Source: Burkholderia guangdongensis (GTDB taxonomy: Bacteria > Pseudomonadota > Gammaproteobacteria > Burkholderiales > Burkholderiaceae). Taken from it: a DNA stretch of 64,000 nt. The notes beneath the pieces were generated by a model. That model did no database searches and was not told where the DNA came from. It saw nothing but the letters and a program-made list of their open reading frames with translations. The position numbers and the translations under genes are program-made. Positions 52,226 to 59,731 of this stretch are shown here, piece after piece; the first letter of the stretch is position 1; each line of letters starts with the position of its first letter. The stretch is from the NCBI RefSeq assembly GCF_013403875.1, contig NZ_JACBNX010000001.1:533811-597810 (forward strand). The letters run 5' to 3'.

Positions 52226-52600
52226 ATGCGATTCGCTCCGACGTCCCGGCCCGTGCTGACGCTGTCCCTCGCGGCAAGCTGCCTGATGAGCGGCTGTTCG
52301 TGGTTCGACTTCCTGCTGCCATCGTCGTCGTATGCGCGGATGCCGGTGCCGGCGACCGCATCCGCGCCCGGCGCGACGCGCGCGCAGATCATCGAGGCAG
52401 GCGGCAATCCGGGCAGCGTGTGGATGGTCCGCAACGGCACCGGCGTCTGCTACAACTACGTGCTCGAGCGCGGCGACCATCACCGGCCTTACTACGTGGT
52501 GTTCGATCGCACTGGCGCGGTCGTCCGCCACGGCTTCAATACCTGCATGGACGCCGATCGCAAGGGGCTGCTGCGGATGCGCGACGCGACCGCGCAGTAG
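52226..52600 (+). CDS. Predicted small lipoprotein
   Basis: The 124-residue protein has a hydrophobic N-terminal segment (PVLTLSLAASCLMSGCSW) ending at a Cys that fits a lipobox loosely. The mature part is about 100 residues, with conserved-looking NPGSVWMVRNGTGVCYNYVLERG and YYVVFDRTGAVVRHGFNTC, resembling small outer-membrane lipoproteins. Cys pairs (CYNY, NTC) may form a disulfide. The ATG at 52226 is preferred over an earlier one at 52181 because the signal starts there. Function unknown. Confidence 0.75.
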   Translation: MRFAPTSRPVLTLSLAASCLMSGCSWFDFLLPSSSYARMPVPATASAPGATRAQIIEAGGNPGSVWMVRNGTGVCYNYVLERGDHHRPYYVVFDRTGAVVRHGFNTCMDADRKGLLRMRDATAQ

Positions 52601-52653
52601 TGCGCGGTCATGCGTGGGTAGTGCGCAGGTCGTGCGCTACCGCGCGCGATCGA

Positions 52654-53448
52654 TCAGGCGAGCGTGTCGACGATGCCGCCATCGACGCGCAGCGCGGCGC
52701 CCGTCGTCGCGGATGCCTGCGGCGAGCATGCATAGACGACCATGTTCGCGACTTCGTCGGGCGTCGCCGGACGCTGCAGGATCGAGCTCGCGCGATGCGT
52801 GCGCACGAACTCGACCGCGACCTCGTCGACGCTGCGGCCGGTCTTGTCTGCCACGGCCTGCAGCATCGTGCGCACGCCGTCGGACAGCGTCGGCCCCGGC
52901 AGCACCGCGTTGACGGTGACCTGGCTGCCCGCCGCGAGCTTCGCGAGGCCGCGCGCGATCGACAGCTGAGCGGTTTTCGTGAAGCCGTAGTGGATCATGT
53001 CGACCGGAATGTTCAGCGCCGACTCCGACGAGATGAACACGACGCGCCCCCAGTCGCGCTCCAGCATCCCCTTCATGTAGTGCCGCGCGAGCCGCACGCC
53101 GGACATCACGTTCGTCTGGAAGTAATGTTCCCATTCGGCGTCGTCGATGTCGAAGAACGGCTTCAGCCCGTAGATGCCCGCGTTGTTCACCAGAATGTCG
53201 GCGTGCGGCGCGGCGGCCGTGAGCCGCGCGGCGCCGTCGGGGCCGGACAGGTCGGCGGCGACGCCGTCGACGGTCGCGCCCGGCGCCGCGGCGCGCAGCC
53301 GCGCGAGCGCGGCGTCGACCGAGGCGTCGCTGCGCCCGTTGACGACGACCCGCGCGCCGGCGCGCGCGAGTCCTTCCGCGATCGCGAGCCCGATGCCCGC
53401 GGTCGACGCGGTCACGAGAGCCGTCTTGCCTTTCAGATCGATCTGCAT
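52654..53448 (-). CDS. Short-chain dehydrogenase/reductase
   Basis: The 264-residue SDR has TASTAGIGLAIAEGL (the TGxxxGxG region), NNAG at residues 88-91, and the catalytic triad S140/S141, Y154 (YGFTK) and K158. It ends in the family's C-terminal GGIVDTLA. NAD(P)H-dependent oxidation or reduction of an unknown alcohol or ketone is expected. It is on the same strand as the TauD-like gene, 138 bases away, and could be cotranscribed with it. Confidence 0.93.
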   Translation of the reverse strand: MQIDLKGKTALVTASTAGIGLAIAEGLARAGARVVVNGRSDASVDAALARLRAAAPGATVDGVAADLSGPDGAARLTAAAPHADILVNNAGIYGLKPFFDIDDAEWEHYFQTNVMSGVRLARHYMKGMLERDWGRVVFISSESALNIPVDMIHYGFTKTAQLSIARGLAKLAAGSQVTVNAVLPGPTLSDGVRTMLQAVADKTGRSVDEVAVEFVRTHRASSILQRPATPDEVANMVVYACSPQASATTGAALRVDGGIVDTLA

Positions 53449-53586
53449 ATGCGTGCTGTGTCCTCGGGAGAGGGAGTCGGGCGGCGTCGCTCGCGCGTCG
53501 GCGGGCGGCCGAATTCACAGCTTAGGCGACGGCGGGCAGCGGCGCGCGAATCGTATTCGAGGATCTGATCGCGCGCGTCGACGCGC

Positions 53587-54432
53587 TCAGCCGAGCGTCC
53601 GGTCCGCGACCGTGATCCGGTGCAGCAGACGGCGATGCCCTTCGTAGCCGCCGGTCGCCGCATGGATCACGCAACGGTTGTCCCACATCACCAGCATGCC
53701 CTGCGACCAGCGGTGCCGGTACACGAATTCGGGCCGCGCCTGATGCACGAACAGCTCGCGCAGGATCGGCGCCGCTTCGTCGTCGCGGATCCCGTCGATC
53801 CCGATCGTGTAACCGGGGCTCACGTACAGCGCGGTGCGGCCCGTCTCCGGATGCACGCGAGCAATCGGGTGCAACTGCGTCGCGAGTGCGTCGTCCGAAT
53901 AGCGGATCGCCATCGAGCGCCCCGCGTCCTTCTCGCCGTACGCACCGTCGCGCGCATAGCCGCGCCGCGCCGAATGCACGCCCTGCCTGCCGGCGAGCAG
54001 CGCCTTCAGGTCGGCGGGCAGCGCATCCCATGCCGCGTACTGGTTCGCGAACAGCGTGTCGCCGCCCGTCGGCGGAATGATGTCGCCGTACAGCACGGTC
54101 GCGGCCGGCGGCTGCGCGAGGAAGCTCCAGTCCGAGTGCCACGACTCCGCGAAGATCGGCGTGCGCTCGTCCGCCTCGCGGCGTACCTGCGCGACGTGCG
54201 GATGCCCCGGAATCGCCTCGAAGAACGGATCGACGCCGAACGGGCCGATCGTGCGCGCGAAGCGCTCGATGTCGTCGACGGTCAGCGACTGGCCGGGAAA
54301 CGCGAGTACCTGATGTTCGAGCCACAGCGCGCGCAGCGCGTCGACTTGCGAGTCGGCGAGCGGCTGGTTCAGGTCAAGGCCTTCGATCAGCGCGCCGCAG
54401 GACGCGGGTTGCGGCGTGACGTGCAATGGCAT
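53587..54432 (-). CDS. TauD/TfdA family Fe(II)/2-oxoglutarate dioxygenase
   Basis: The 281-residue protein has the 2-His-1-carboxylate iron facial triad H99, D101 (ESWHSDWSF) and H257 (VIHAATG), and a 2-oxoglutarate-binding Arg in HRRLLHRITV. Start at 54432 gives the standard MPLHVTPQPASCGALIEGLDL opening. Substrate could be taurine or another sulfonate, or an aryloxyacid. The gap upstream (54433-54570) carries a perfect 8-bp hairpin, GGCCGGGA and TCCCGGCC at 54485-54504, and faces the LysR remnant. A divergent LysR regulator would have been natural here; only its 3' end survives. Confidence 0.93.
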   Translation of the reverse strand: MPLHVTPQPASCGALIEGLDLNQPLADSQVDALRALWLEHQVLAFPGQSLTVDDIERFARTIGPFGVDPFFEAIPGHPHVAQVRREADERTPIFAESWHSDWSFLAQPPAATVLYGDIIPPTGGDTLFANQYAAWDALPADLKALLAGRQGVHSARRGYARDGAYGEKDAGRSMAIRYSDDALATQLHPIARVHPETGRTALYVSPGYTIGIDGIRDDEAAPILRELFVHQARPEFVYRHRWSQGMLVMWDNRCVIHAATGGYEGHRRLLHRITVADRTLG

Positions 54433-54570
54433 GGCGTCTCCTTTTTATCAGGGCCGTAGGCGCTCGGCGGCGGGTATCGGGAAGGGCCGGGATGCGTCCC
54501 GGCCGGGTCGCCGGGTAGTGTACCCAGTCGGCGGGAGGGTGGGAGGGGTGTTTCCGGGACGGGCGGTGCG

Positions 54571-54750
54571 GTGAATGCGCGAAGCGGGCGTGCGTCCGGT
54601 CAGGCGGGCGGCGTCGCGTTCGTGCCGCTCGACGTGCCGGATCTCGACGTGTCGCTGCACGCGCGCTATCGCGCGGACGATACGTCGACGGTGCTCGCCG
54701 CGTTTCTCGACACGCTGCGCGACGTGGCGGCCGACGCCGCGACGGGCTGA
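54571..54750 (+). pseudogene. 3' remnant of a LysR-type regulator gene
   Basis: Frame from a GTG at 54571 encodes about 59 residues, of which VAFVPLDVPDLDVSLHARYRA with LAAFLDTLRDVAADAATG resembles the end of a LysR effector domain. No helix-turn-helix region is present upstream. It diverges from the TauD-like gene, so it is likely the leftover of that gene's regulator. Its last 85 bases are the antisense of the sensor kinase 3' end. Confidence 0.65.
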
Positions 54751-56132
54751 TCCGGCTGCGCCGCCACCGAAAACCCGAACGTATTCATCCCGCCCGCACA
54801 CGCGACGAACACGCCGCCGCCGTGCATCTCCGCGACCGCCTTCACGATCGACAGTCCGAGCCCGTGGTTCTCGTCGCTGTTCGCGCGCGCTTCCTCGAGC
54901 CGGTAGAAGCGCTCGAAGATATGCGCGCGCTGCGCGGCGTCGATCGGCTCGCCCGGGTTCGCGACCGACACCTCGACGAGCGCGTCGCGCCGCGCGATCG
55001 CGATGCGCAGCGTGCCGCCCGGCGCCGAATGCTGGATCGCGTTGATCAGCAGGTTCGTCATTGCGCGCCGGAACAGCGACGGATCGACGCTCGCGCGCGC
55101 GTCGCCGTGCAGCTGAGCGTGGAGCTGCGCGTCGTCGAGCGGAATCTCGACGAACGCGAGGATGCGCCGCACCTCGTTCGCGAGCGACACGTCCTTCAGA
55201 TCGCTCGCGCGCTCGCCGCGGTCGCTGCGCGAAATAAACAGCATGTCGTTGATGATCACGCGCAGCCGCTCGAATTCCTCGAGATTCGACTGCAGCGTCT
55301 GGCGCATCCGCTCGACCGAGCGGTCGCGGCTCGTCAGCGCGACCTGCGTCTGGCCGATCAGGATGCTGACGGGGGTGCGCAGTTCGTGCGCGACGTCCGC
55401 GTTGAACGCCTCGAGCCGTTCGTACGCGTGCTGGATCCGTTCGAGCGCGCCATTGAACGATGCGGCGAGATCGTGCAGTTCGGGCGGCAGCGCGTCCGTG
55501 CGCAGCCGCTGCCGCCGGTTCGCGGGGCTGAGCGCGGCCGCCTGCTGCGACAGCCGCTCGAGCGGCGCGAGCCCGAAGCGCGTGACCGCACGGCTCAGCA
55601 GCAGCGCGATGCCGGTCGCGACCGCGACGAGCGCCGCGAGCGTCCAGCCGAAGCGGCGCAGCATCCGCTGCGTGCGCTCGCACGACGTCGCGACGGTCAG
55701 CTGCAGCACCGGCCGCTCGCCGCCCGGCGCGATCGTCACGGTCTTCGTCATCACGTCGTAGCTGCTGTGATCGAGCCGGTAGCGCTGGAACGTGTCGGGC
55801 GACGCGCCGACCGGCGTGCCCCGCACCGGATGCCCGACGCGGAACGCCGGATTCGCGCTGTCGACCACGTAGTGCGTGGTGCCATCGGGCGGTTCGAGAT
55901 CGGCGAGCTTCTCGCGCGTGATGTTCTGCCAGTGCGCGACCGTCGTCGCGTGCACGGCGATCATCTCGGCGACCTTCGCGCGCGTGTCGAGCGTCGCGCG
56001 CAGCTCCGCGAACAGCTGCCGCTCCATCATCACGAACAGCCCCGCGCCGACGAGTGAGAACACGAGGAACGACGTGATCCCGAACATCGCGGAGAGCCGT
56101 AGCGCGATCGAGCGCGTGATCGCATGCTTCAT
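54666..56132 (-). CDS. Heavy-metal-type sensor histidine kinase
   Basis: The 488-residue protein has two membrane helices (residues about 15-36 and 160-182) around a periplasmic domain, then HAMP, the H-box VAHELRTPVS with H249, and ATP-binding boxes (LLINAIQHSAPGG; HGLGLSIVKAVAEMHGG). The organisation recalls CusS/IrlS-type metal sensors, but the linked pump is of the HAE1 class. Its C-terminal tail after FSVAAQPDQP, about 25 residues, is antisense to the LysR remnant and may be a late addition. It starts ATGA-overlapped with the response regulator. Confidence 0.9.
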   Translation of the reverse strand: MKHAITRSIALRLSAMFGITSFLVFSLVGAGLFVMMERQLFAELRATLDTRAKVAEMIAVHATTVAHWQNITREKLADLEPPDGTTHYVVDSANPAFRVGHPVRGTPVGASPDTFQRYRLDHSSYDVMTKTVTIAPGGERPVLQLTVATSCERTQRMLRRFGWTLAALVAVATGIALLLSRAVTRFGLAPLERLSQQAAALSPANRRQRLRTDALPPELHDLAASFNGALERIQHAYERLEAFNADVAHELRTPVSILIGQTQVALTSRDRSVERMRQTLQSNLEEFERLRVIINDMLFISRSDRGERASDLKDVSLANEVRRILAFVEIPLDDAQLHAQLHGDARASVDPSLFRRAMTNLLINAIQHSAPGGTLRIAIARRDALVEVSVANPGEPIDAAQRAHIFERFYRLEEARANSDENHGLGLSIVKAVAEMHGGGVFVACAGGMNTFGFSVAAQPDQPVAASAATSRSVSRNAASTVDVSSAR

Positions 56133-56824
56133 GATCGCCTCTCGCCGTCCGCGTCGTCGCGCACCTCGAGCACGTAGCCCATCCCGCGGATCGTGTGCAG
56201 CAGCTTGTCCGGGAACGGGCCGTCGAGTTTTGCGCGCAGCCGCTTGATCGCGGTTTCGACGACGTTCACGTTGCTGTCGAAGTTCACGTCCCACACGAGC
56301 TCGGCGATCGTGGTCTTCGACAATACCTCGCCGCTGCGGCGCGCGAGCACGCCGAGTAGCTGGAATTCCTGCGCGGTCAGGTCGAGGCGCGTGCCGTCGC
56401 GGCTCGCGCGGCGGCCGATCAGGTCGACGCGCAGATCGCCGACCGAGATCAGCGTCGCTTCCTGCACGCGCGCGCGGCGCGTTAGCGCGCGCAGCCGCTC
56501 GATCAGCTCGAGGAACGAGAACGGCTTCGTCAGATAGTCGTCGGCGCCGCCGCGCAGGCCGCGCACGCGGTCGTCGACGCGGTCGCGCGCGGTCAGCATG
56601 ATCACCGGCGTCTGCTTCTGCGCGCGCAACGCGCGCAGCACGCCGAAGCCGTCGAGCTTCGGCAGCATCACGTCGAGCACGACGACGTCGTAGTCGTACT
56701 CGATCGCCTTCCACGCGCCGTCCTCGCCGTCGAGCGCGGCATCGACGACCCAGCCTTCCTCGGTCAACCCGCTCTTCAGGTAGTCGACCACCTTCGGTTC
56801 GTCTTCGACGATCAGCACTTTCAT
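56129..56824 (-). CDS. OmpR-type response regulator
   Basis: The 231-residue protein has a receiver domain (MKVLIVEDEPKVVDYLK, phospho-acceptor D51 in LDVMLP, T78 and K100) and an OmpR/PhoB winged-helix domain (LTAQEFQLLGVLARRSGEVL, HTIRGMGYVLEVR). The linker and receiver resemble heavy-metal regulators of the CusR/IrlR group. It controls, presumably, the efflux operon just upstream on the same strand. The gene start coincides with a duplicated junction: a 28-residue open frame ends inside its start codon. Confidence 0.93.
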   Translation of the reverse strand: MKVLIVEDEPKVVDYLKSGLTEEGWVVDAALDGEDGAWKAIEYDYDVVVLDVMLPKLDGFGVLRALRAQKQTPVIMLTARDRVDDRVRGLRGGADDYLTKPFSFLELIERLRALTRRARVQEATLISVGDLRVDLIGRRASRDGTRLDLTAQEFQLLGVLARRSGEVLSKTTIAELVWDVNFDSNVNVVETAIKRLRAKLDGPFPDKLLHTIRGMGYVLEVRDDADGERRS

Positions 56825-56922
56825 GTCAGTCTCCGCCGGGCCGCTCCAAGGAGGCTGACCGCCCCCTCGGGGGGCAGCGAACGTAGTGAGCGTGGGGGCC
56901 GTTTCATGTCAGTCTCCGCCGG
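56819..56922 (-). repeat. Direct repeat flanking an inserted element at the efflux-regulator junction
   Basis: A 21-base stretch at 56819-56839 recurs exactly at 56902-56922 (offset 83). Between them lies a GC-rich element with a 6-bp hairpin (GCCCCC-TCG-GGGGGC, 56861-56875). The repeat contains the stop of the outer-membrane gene and the start of the regulator, so the element appears inserted exactly there with duplication of the junction. Confidence 0.8.
56821..56907 (-). CDS. Possible 28-residue leader open frame before the response regulator
   Basis: Starting at the duplicated ATG (56907-56905) an open frame of 28 codons begins MKRPPRSLRSLPP and ends TGA inside the regulator start codon (ATGA overlap). 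It has the same GGCGGAG ribosome site as the regulator. Whether it is translated is unknown; the arrangement would couple or dampen regulator translation. Confidence 0.45.
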   Translation of the reverse strand: MKRPPRSLRSLPPEGAVSLLGAARRRLT

Positions 56923-58450
56923 CCGTCGCCGCGACCGGCATCGCGCCGGGCGCACCCGGCTCCCCGCCGTTCGAGCCGTTCCAGCCGCCGCCGAGCGCCT
57001 TCGCGAGATACACGACGAGCGCCGCGCGCTGCCCCTGGATCTGCACCGCCTGGCGCTCGCTCGTCAGCAATTGCTGCTCGGCGGTCAGCACGTCGAGGAA
57101 CGGCGTGAGGCCGCCCTTGTAGCGATCCTGCGCGAGCGACACGAGCTTGCGCGCATCGTCGACGGCCGCGCTCGCCTGCTGCGCCGCCGCATCGAGCACC
57201 GACAGGCCCGTCACCGCATTTTGCACCTCCTCGAACGCGGTGAGCACCGTCTGCCGGTAGGTCGCCTGCGTGGCGACATAGCCCGCCTGCGCGAAATCGA
57301 CACCCGCCTTCAGCCTGCCGCCCTCGAACAGCGGCTGGCTCAGCGACGCGCCGATCGACCACAGCAGGCTCGGCACCGTGAACAGGTTCGCGAAGTGCGC
57401 GGCGTCCCAGCCGATTCCCGGCGTCAGCAGCAGATGCGGGAAATACGCGGCGCGCGCGACGCCGATCTGCGCGTTCGCGGCCGCCATCGCGCGCTCGGCC
57501 GACGCGACGTCCGGGCGCCGCTGCAGCAGGTCGCTCGGCACGCCGGTCGGCAGCACCGGCGCCGCGAGCGGCGCGACGCGCGGCGCGAGCGAGAACGCGG
57601 GCGCCGGCGTGCCGACGAGCGTCGCGATCGCGTGCTCGTACAGCGCGCGCTGCTGGACGAGCAGTTGCACCTGCGTGCGCGTCGCGTCGAGCTGCGCCTT
57701 CTGCTGCATCAGATCGAGCCCCGACACCGCGCCGAGATCGTGCTGCGTGGTGACGTAGTCGAGCGCCTTCTGCTGCAGGTCGATCGAGCGGTTCACGACG
57801 TCGATCTCGTCGTCGAGCTCGCGCATCGCGAGATAGCTCGACGCCAGATCGGCGGTGAGCACGACCCGCGCGTTCGCGAGATCGTCGCGCGCCTGGTCGC
57901 TCTCCGCCTGCGCGGATTCGATCGTGCGCCGCACGCGGCCGAACAGGTCCGCCTCGTAGCTGACCGACGCGCCGATCTGCATGTCGTTCTGCACGGTCGA
58001 CGTGTTCGGGACCCCATAGTTCGTCTGCGGCCGGTCGGCGGAGATCTTGAAACGCTGCGTGCTCGCGTTCAGGTTCACCGACGGATATTGCGCGGCGCCG
58101 GCCGACGCGAGCGTCGCCTTCGCCTGGTCGTAGCGCGCGGCGACCGCCTTCAGGTTCTGGTTGCCGCGCAGCGCGTCGGTTTCGAGCCCGTCGAGCTGCG
58201 GATCGTCGAACGCGTGCCACCACGCGGGATCGAGCGGCGCGTGCGTGGGCTCGGCCGGATGCCAGTACGCGTCGGCCGGATCGAGCCGCCATGCGGCCGG
58301 CGTGTCGACGTCCGGACGTCGGTAGTCGGGGCCGACCGAGCAGCCCGCGAGGGTCGCGGTCAGCGCGGCGACCGAGGCTGCGGCAGCAAGTGCCGCGAGC
58401 GTGGTGAGCGCAGTAAGCGTGGTGGGGGCGGGCGGCCGGGCTCGCGTCAC
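56909..58450 (-). CDS. Efflux outer-membrane channel (NodT/OprM type lipoprotein)
   Basis: The 513-residue protein has a lipoprotein-type signal (ALTATLAGCSVGPDYRRPD) and two TolC-like repeats. NodT signatures are WWHAFDDPQLDGLETDAL, VSYEADLFGRVRR, SLLWSIGASLSQPLFEGGRLKAG and YKGGLTPFLDVLTAEQQLL. It forms the trimeric outer-membrane duct for the RND pump. Its ATG overlaps the adaptor stop by four bases. The C-terminal tail GGEPGAPGAMPVAATAGGD is glycine-rich. Confidence 0.93.
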   Translation of the reverse strand: MTRARPPAPTTLTALTTLAALAAAASVAALTATLAGCSVGPDYRRPDVDTPAAWRLDPADAYWHPAEPTHAPLDPAWWHAFDDPQLDGLETDALRGNQNLKAVAARYDQAKATLASAGAAQYPSVNLNASTQRFKISADRPQTNYGVPNTSTVQNDMQIGASVSYEADLFGRVRRTIESAQAESDQARDDLANARVVLTADLASSYLAMRELDDEIDVVNRSIDLQQKALDYVTTQHDLGAVSGLDLMQQKAQLDATRTQVQLLVQQRALYEHAIATLVGTPAPAFSLAPRVAPLAAPVLPTGVPSDLLQRRPDVASAERAMAAANAQIGVARAAYFPHLLLTPGIGWDAAHFANLFTVPSLLWSIGASLSQPLFEGGRLKAGVDFAQAGYVATQATYRQTVLTAFEEVQNAVTGLSVLDAAAQQASAAVDDARKLVSLAQDRYKGGLTPFLDVLTAEQQLLTSERQAVQIQGQRAALVVYLAKALGGGWNGSNGGEPGAPGAMPVAATAGGD

Positions 58451-59700
58451 GACTGCGCTCCGGAGGCGTCCGACGCCGGCTTCGGTTGCGCGTCCGATGC
58501 CGCGTTCGGCCTGACGTCGACCTGATCGCCGTTCGCGAGCGCGTCACTCGGATTCACGACGAGGCGGTCGTCGTGCGTGAGCCCGCCGTCGATCTCGAGC
58601 GTCTGCCCGACCGTGCGCGCGACCGTGACCGGGCGCAGCCGGATCTGCCCGTTCGCATCGACGACCGCGACGGCCGGCCCCTCCGCGCGGAACAGCAGCG
58701 TGTTCGCCGGAATCGTCAGCCGGCCGACCGGCGTCATCGGCAGCGTCGCCTGCACGTACGCGCCGGGCAGCAGCGTGCCGTCCGGGTTCGGCAGCGTGAT
58801 CTCGATCTGCAGCGAGCGCGTCGCCACGTCGATCGCCTCCGACGTGCGCGTGATCGTGCCGTCGAACGCGCGCCCCGGCAGCTCGGCCTGCGTGACGCTC
58901 ACGTGCTGGCCGGTGCGGATCTGTTGCGCGTACGCCTGCGGCACCTGCACGTACAGGCGCAGCCGGTCGGCCTGCACGACCGTGAACAGCGACCGGCCCG
59001 CGCCGCCGTTGCCCGCGTTCACGAGGTCGCCGACGTCGACGTTGCGCTGCGTGACGATCCCGTCGATCGGCGACACGACCCGCTGGAACGCCTTCAGCTC
59101 GGTCAGCCGGCGCACGTTCGCGCTCGCGGCGGCGAGATTCGCGGTGTCCTGGTTGAACGCGCCCTGGCGGTCGTCGAGCTCCTGCTGCGAGACCGCGTCG
59201 CGCTGCCTCAACTGCTGCGCGCGGTCGAACGACGTCTTCGCGGTCGCGAGCGCCGCCTGCGCCTGCTCGCGCTGCGCGCTCGCCTGCGCGAGCTCCTGGT
59301 TCAGCTCCGGCGTGTCGAGCTCCGCGAGCAACTGGCCCTGCTTCACGTGCGCGCCGATGTCGGCGTCCCAGCGCAGCACGTAGCCGCTCGCGCGCGCGTA
59401 GATCGGCGCCTCGACGTAGCCGCGCAGCGTGCCGGGCAGCGTCAGCTTGCCGTCGGCGGCGCTCGCGCTGGACGGATGCACGACCGTCACGTACTGGCGC
59501 GCGTTCTGCGCGATCAGCGCGTCGAGATGGCGGCGGTTCAGCAGGTCGGACACGATCGTGCGCGCGGCGCCGATCGCGAGCAGCACCGCGATCAGGATCA
59601 GCACGAACCGCGCGCGCCGCCAGACGGCCGCGCGCGGCGGCAGCGCGAGGCCGGACTCGTCCACGTGGATGCCGACGGAGCTGTGATGTTTCTCTTCCAT
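58447..59700 (-). CDS. RND efflux periplasmic adaptor (HlyD/MFP type)
   Basis: The 417-residue protein has an N-terminal inner-membrane anchor (residues about 28-50), then the lipoyl halves PIYARASGYVLRWDADIGAHVKQGQLLAELDTPE and SPIDGIVTQRNVDVGDLV with a coiled-coil hairpin of Ala/Gln-rich heptads between, and the beta-barrel and MP domains. It links inner pump and outer channel. The ATG at 59700 gives MEEKHHSSVG. It starts 31 bases after the pump stop and ends overlapping the channel start. Confidence 0.94.
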   Translation of the reverse strand: MEEKHHSSVGIHVDESGLALPPRAAVWRRARFVLILIAVLLAIGAARTIVSDLLNRRHLDALIAQNARQYVTVVHPSSASAADGKLTLPGTLRGYVEAPIYARASGYVLRWDADIGAHVKQGQLLAELDTPELNQELAQASAQREQAQAALATAKTSFDRAQQLRQRDAVSQQELDDRQGAFNQDTANLAAASANVRRLTELKAFQRVVSPIDGIVTQRNVDVGDLVNAGNGGAGRSLFTVVQADRLRLYVQVPQAYAQQIRTGQHVSVTQAELPGRAFDGTITRTSEAIDVATRSLQIEITLPNPDGTLLPGAYVQATLPMTPVGRLTIPANTLLFRAEGPAVAVVDANGQIRLRPVTVARTVGQTLEIDGGLTHDDRLVVNPSDALANGDQVDVRPNAASDAQPKPASDASGAQS

Positions 59701-59731
59701 GAGTTCAACCGGGTCGATAGTCGAAGCGGGG

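Noticed and set aside
54433..54570. Gene between the TauD-like gene and the LysR remnant
   Set aside because: Only hairpin-forming GC-rich DNA is present; no frame with recognisable residues.
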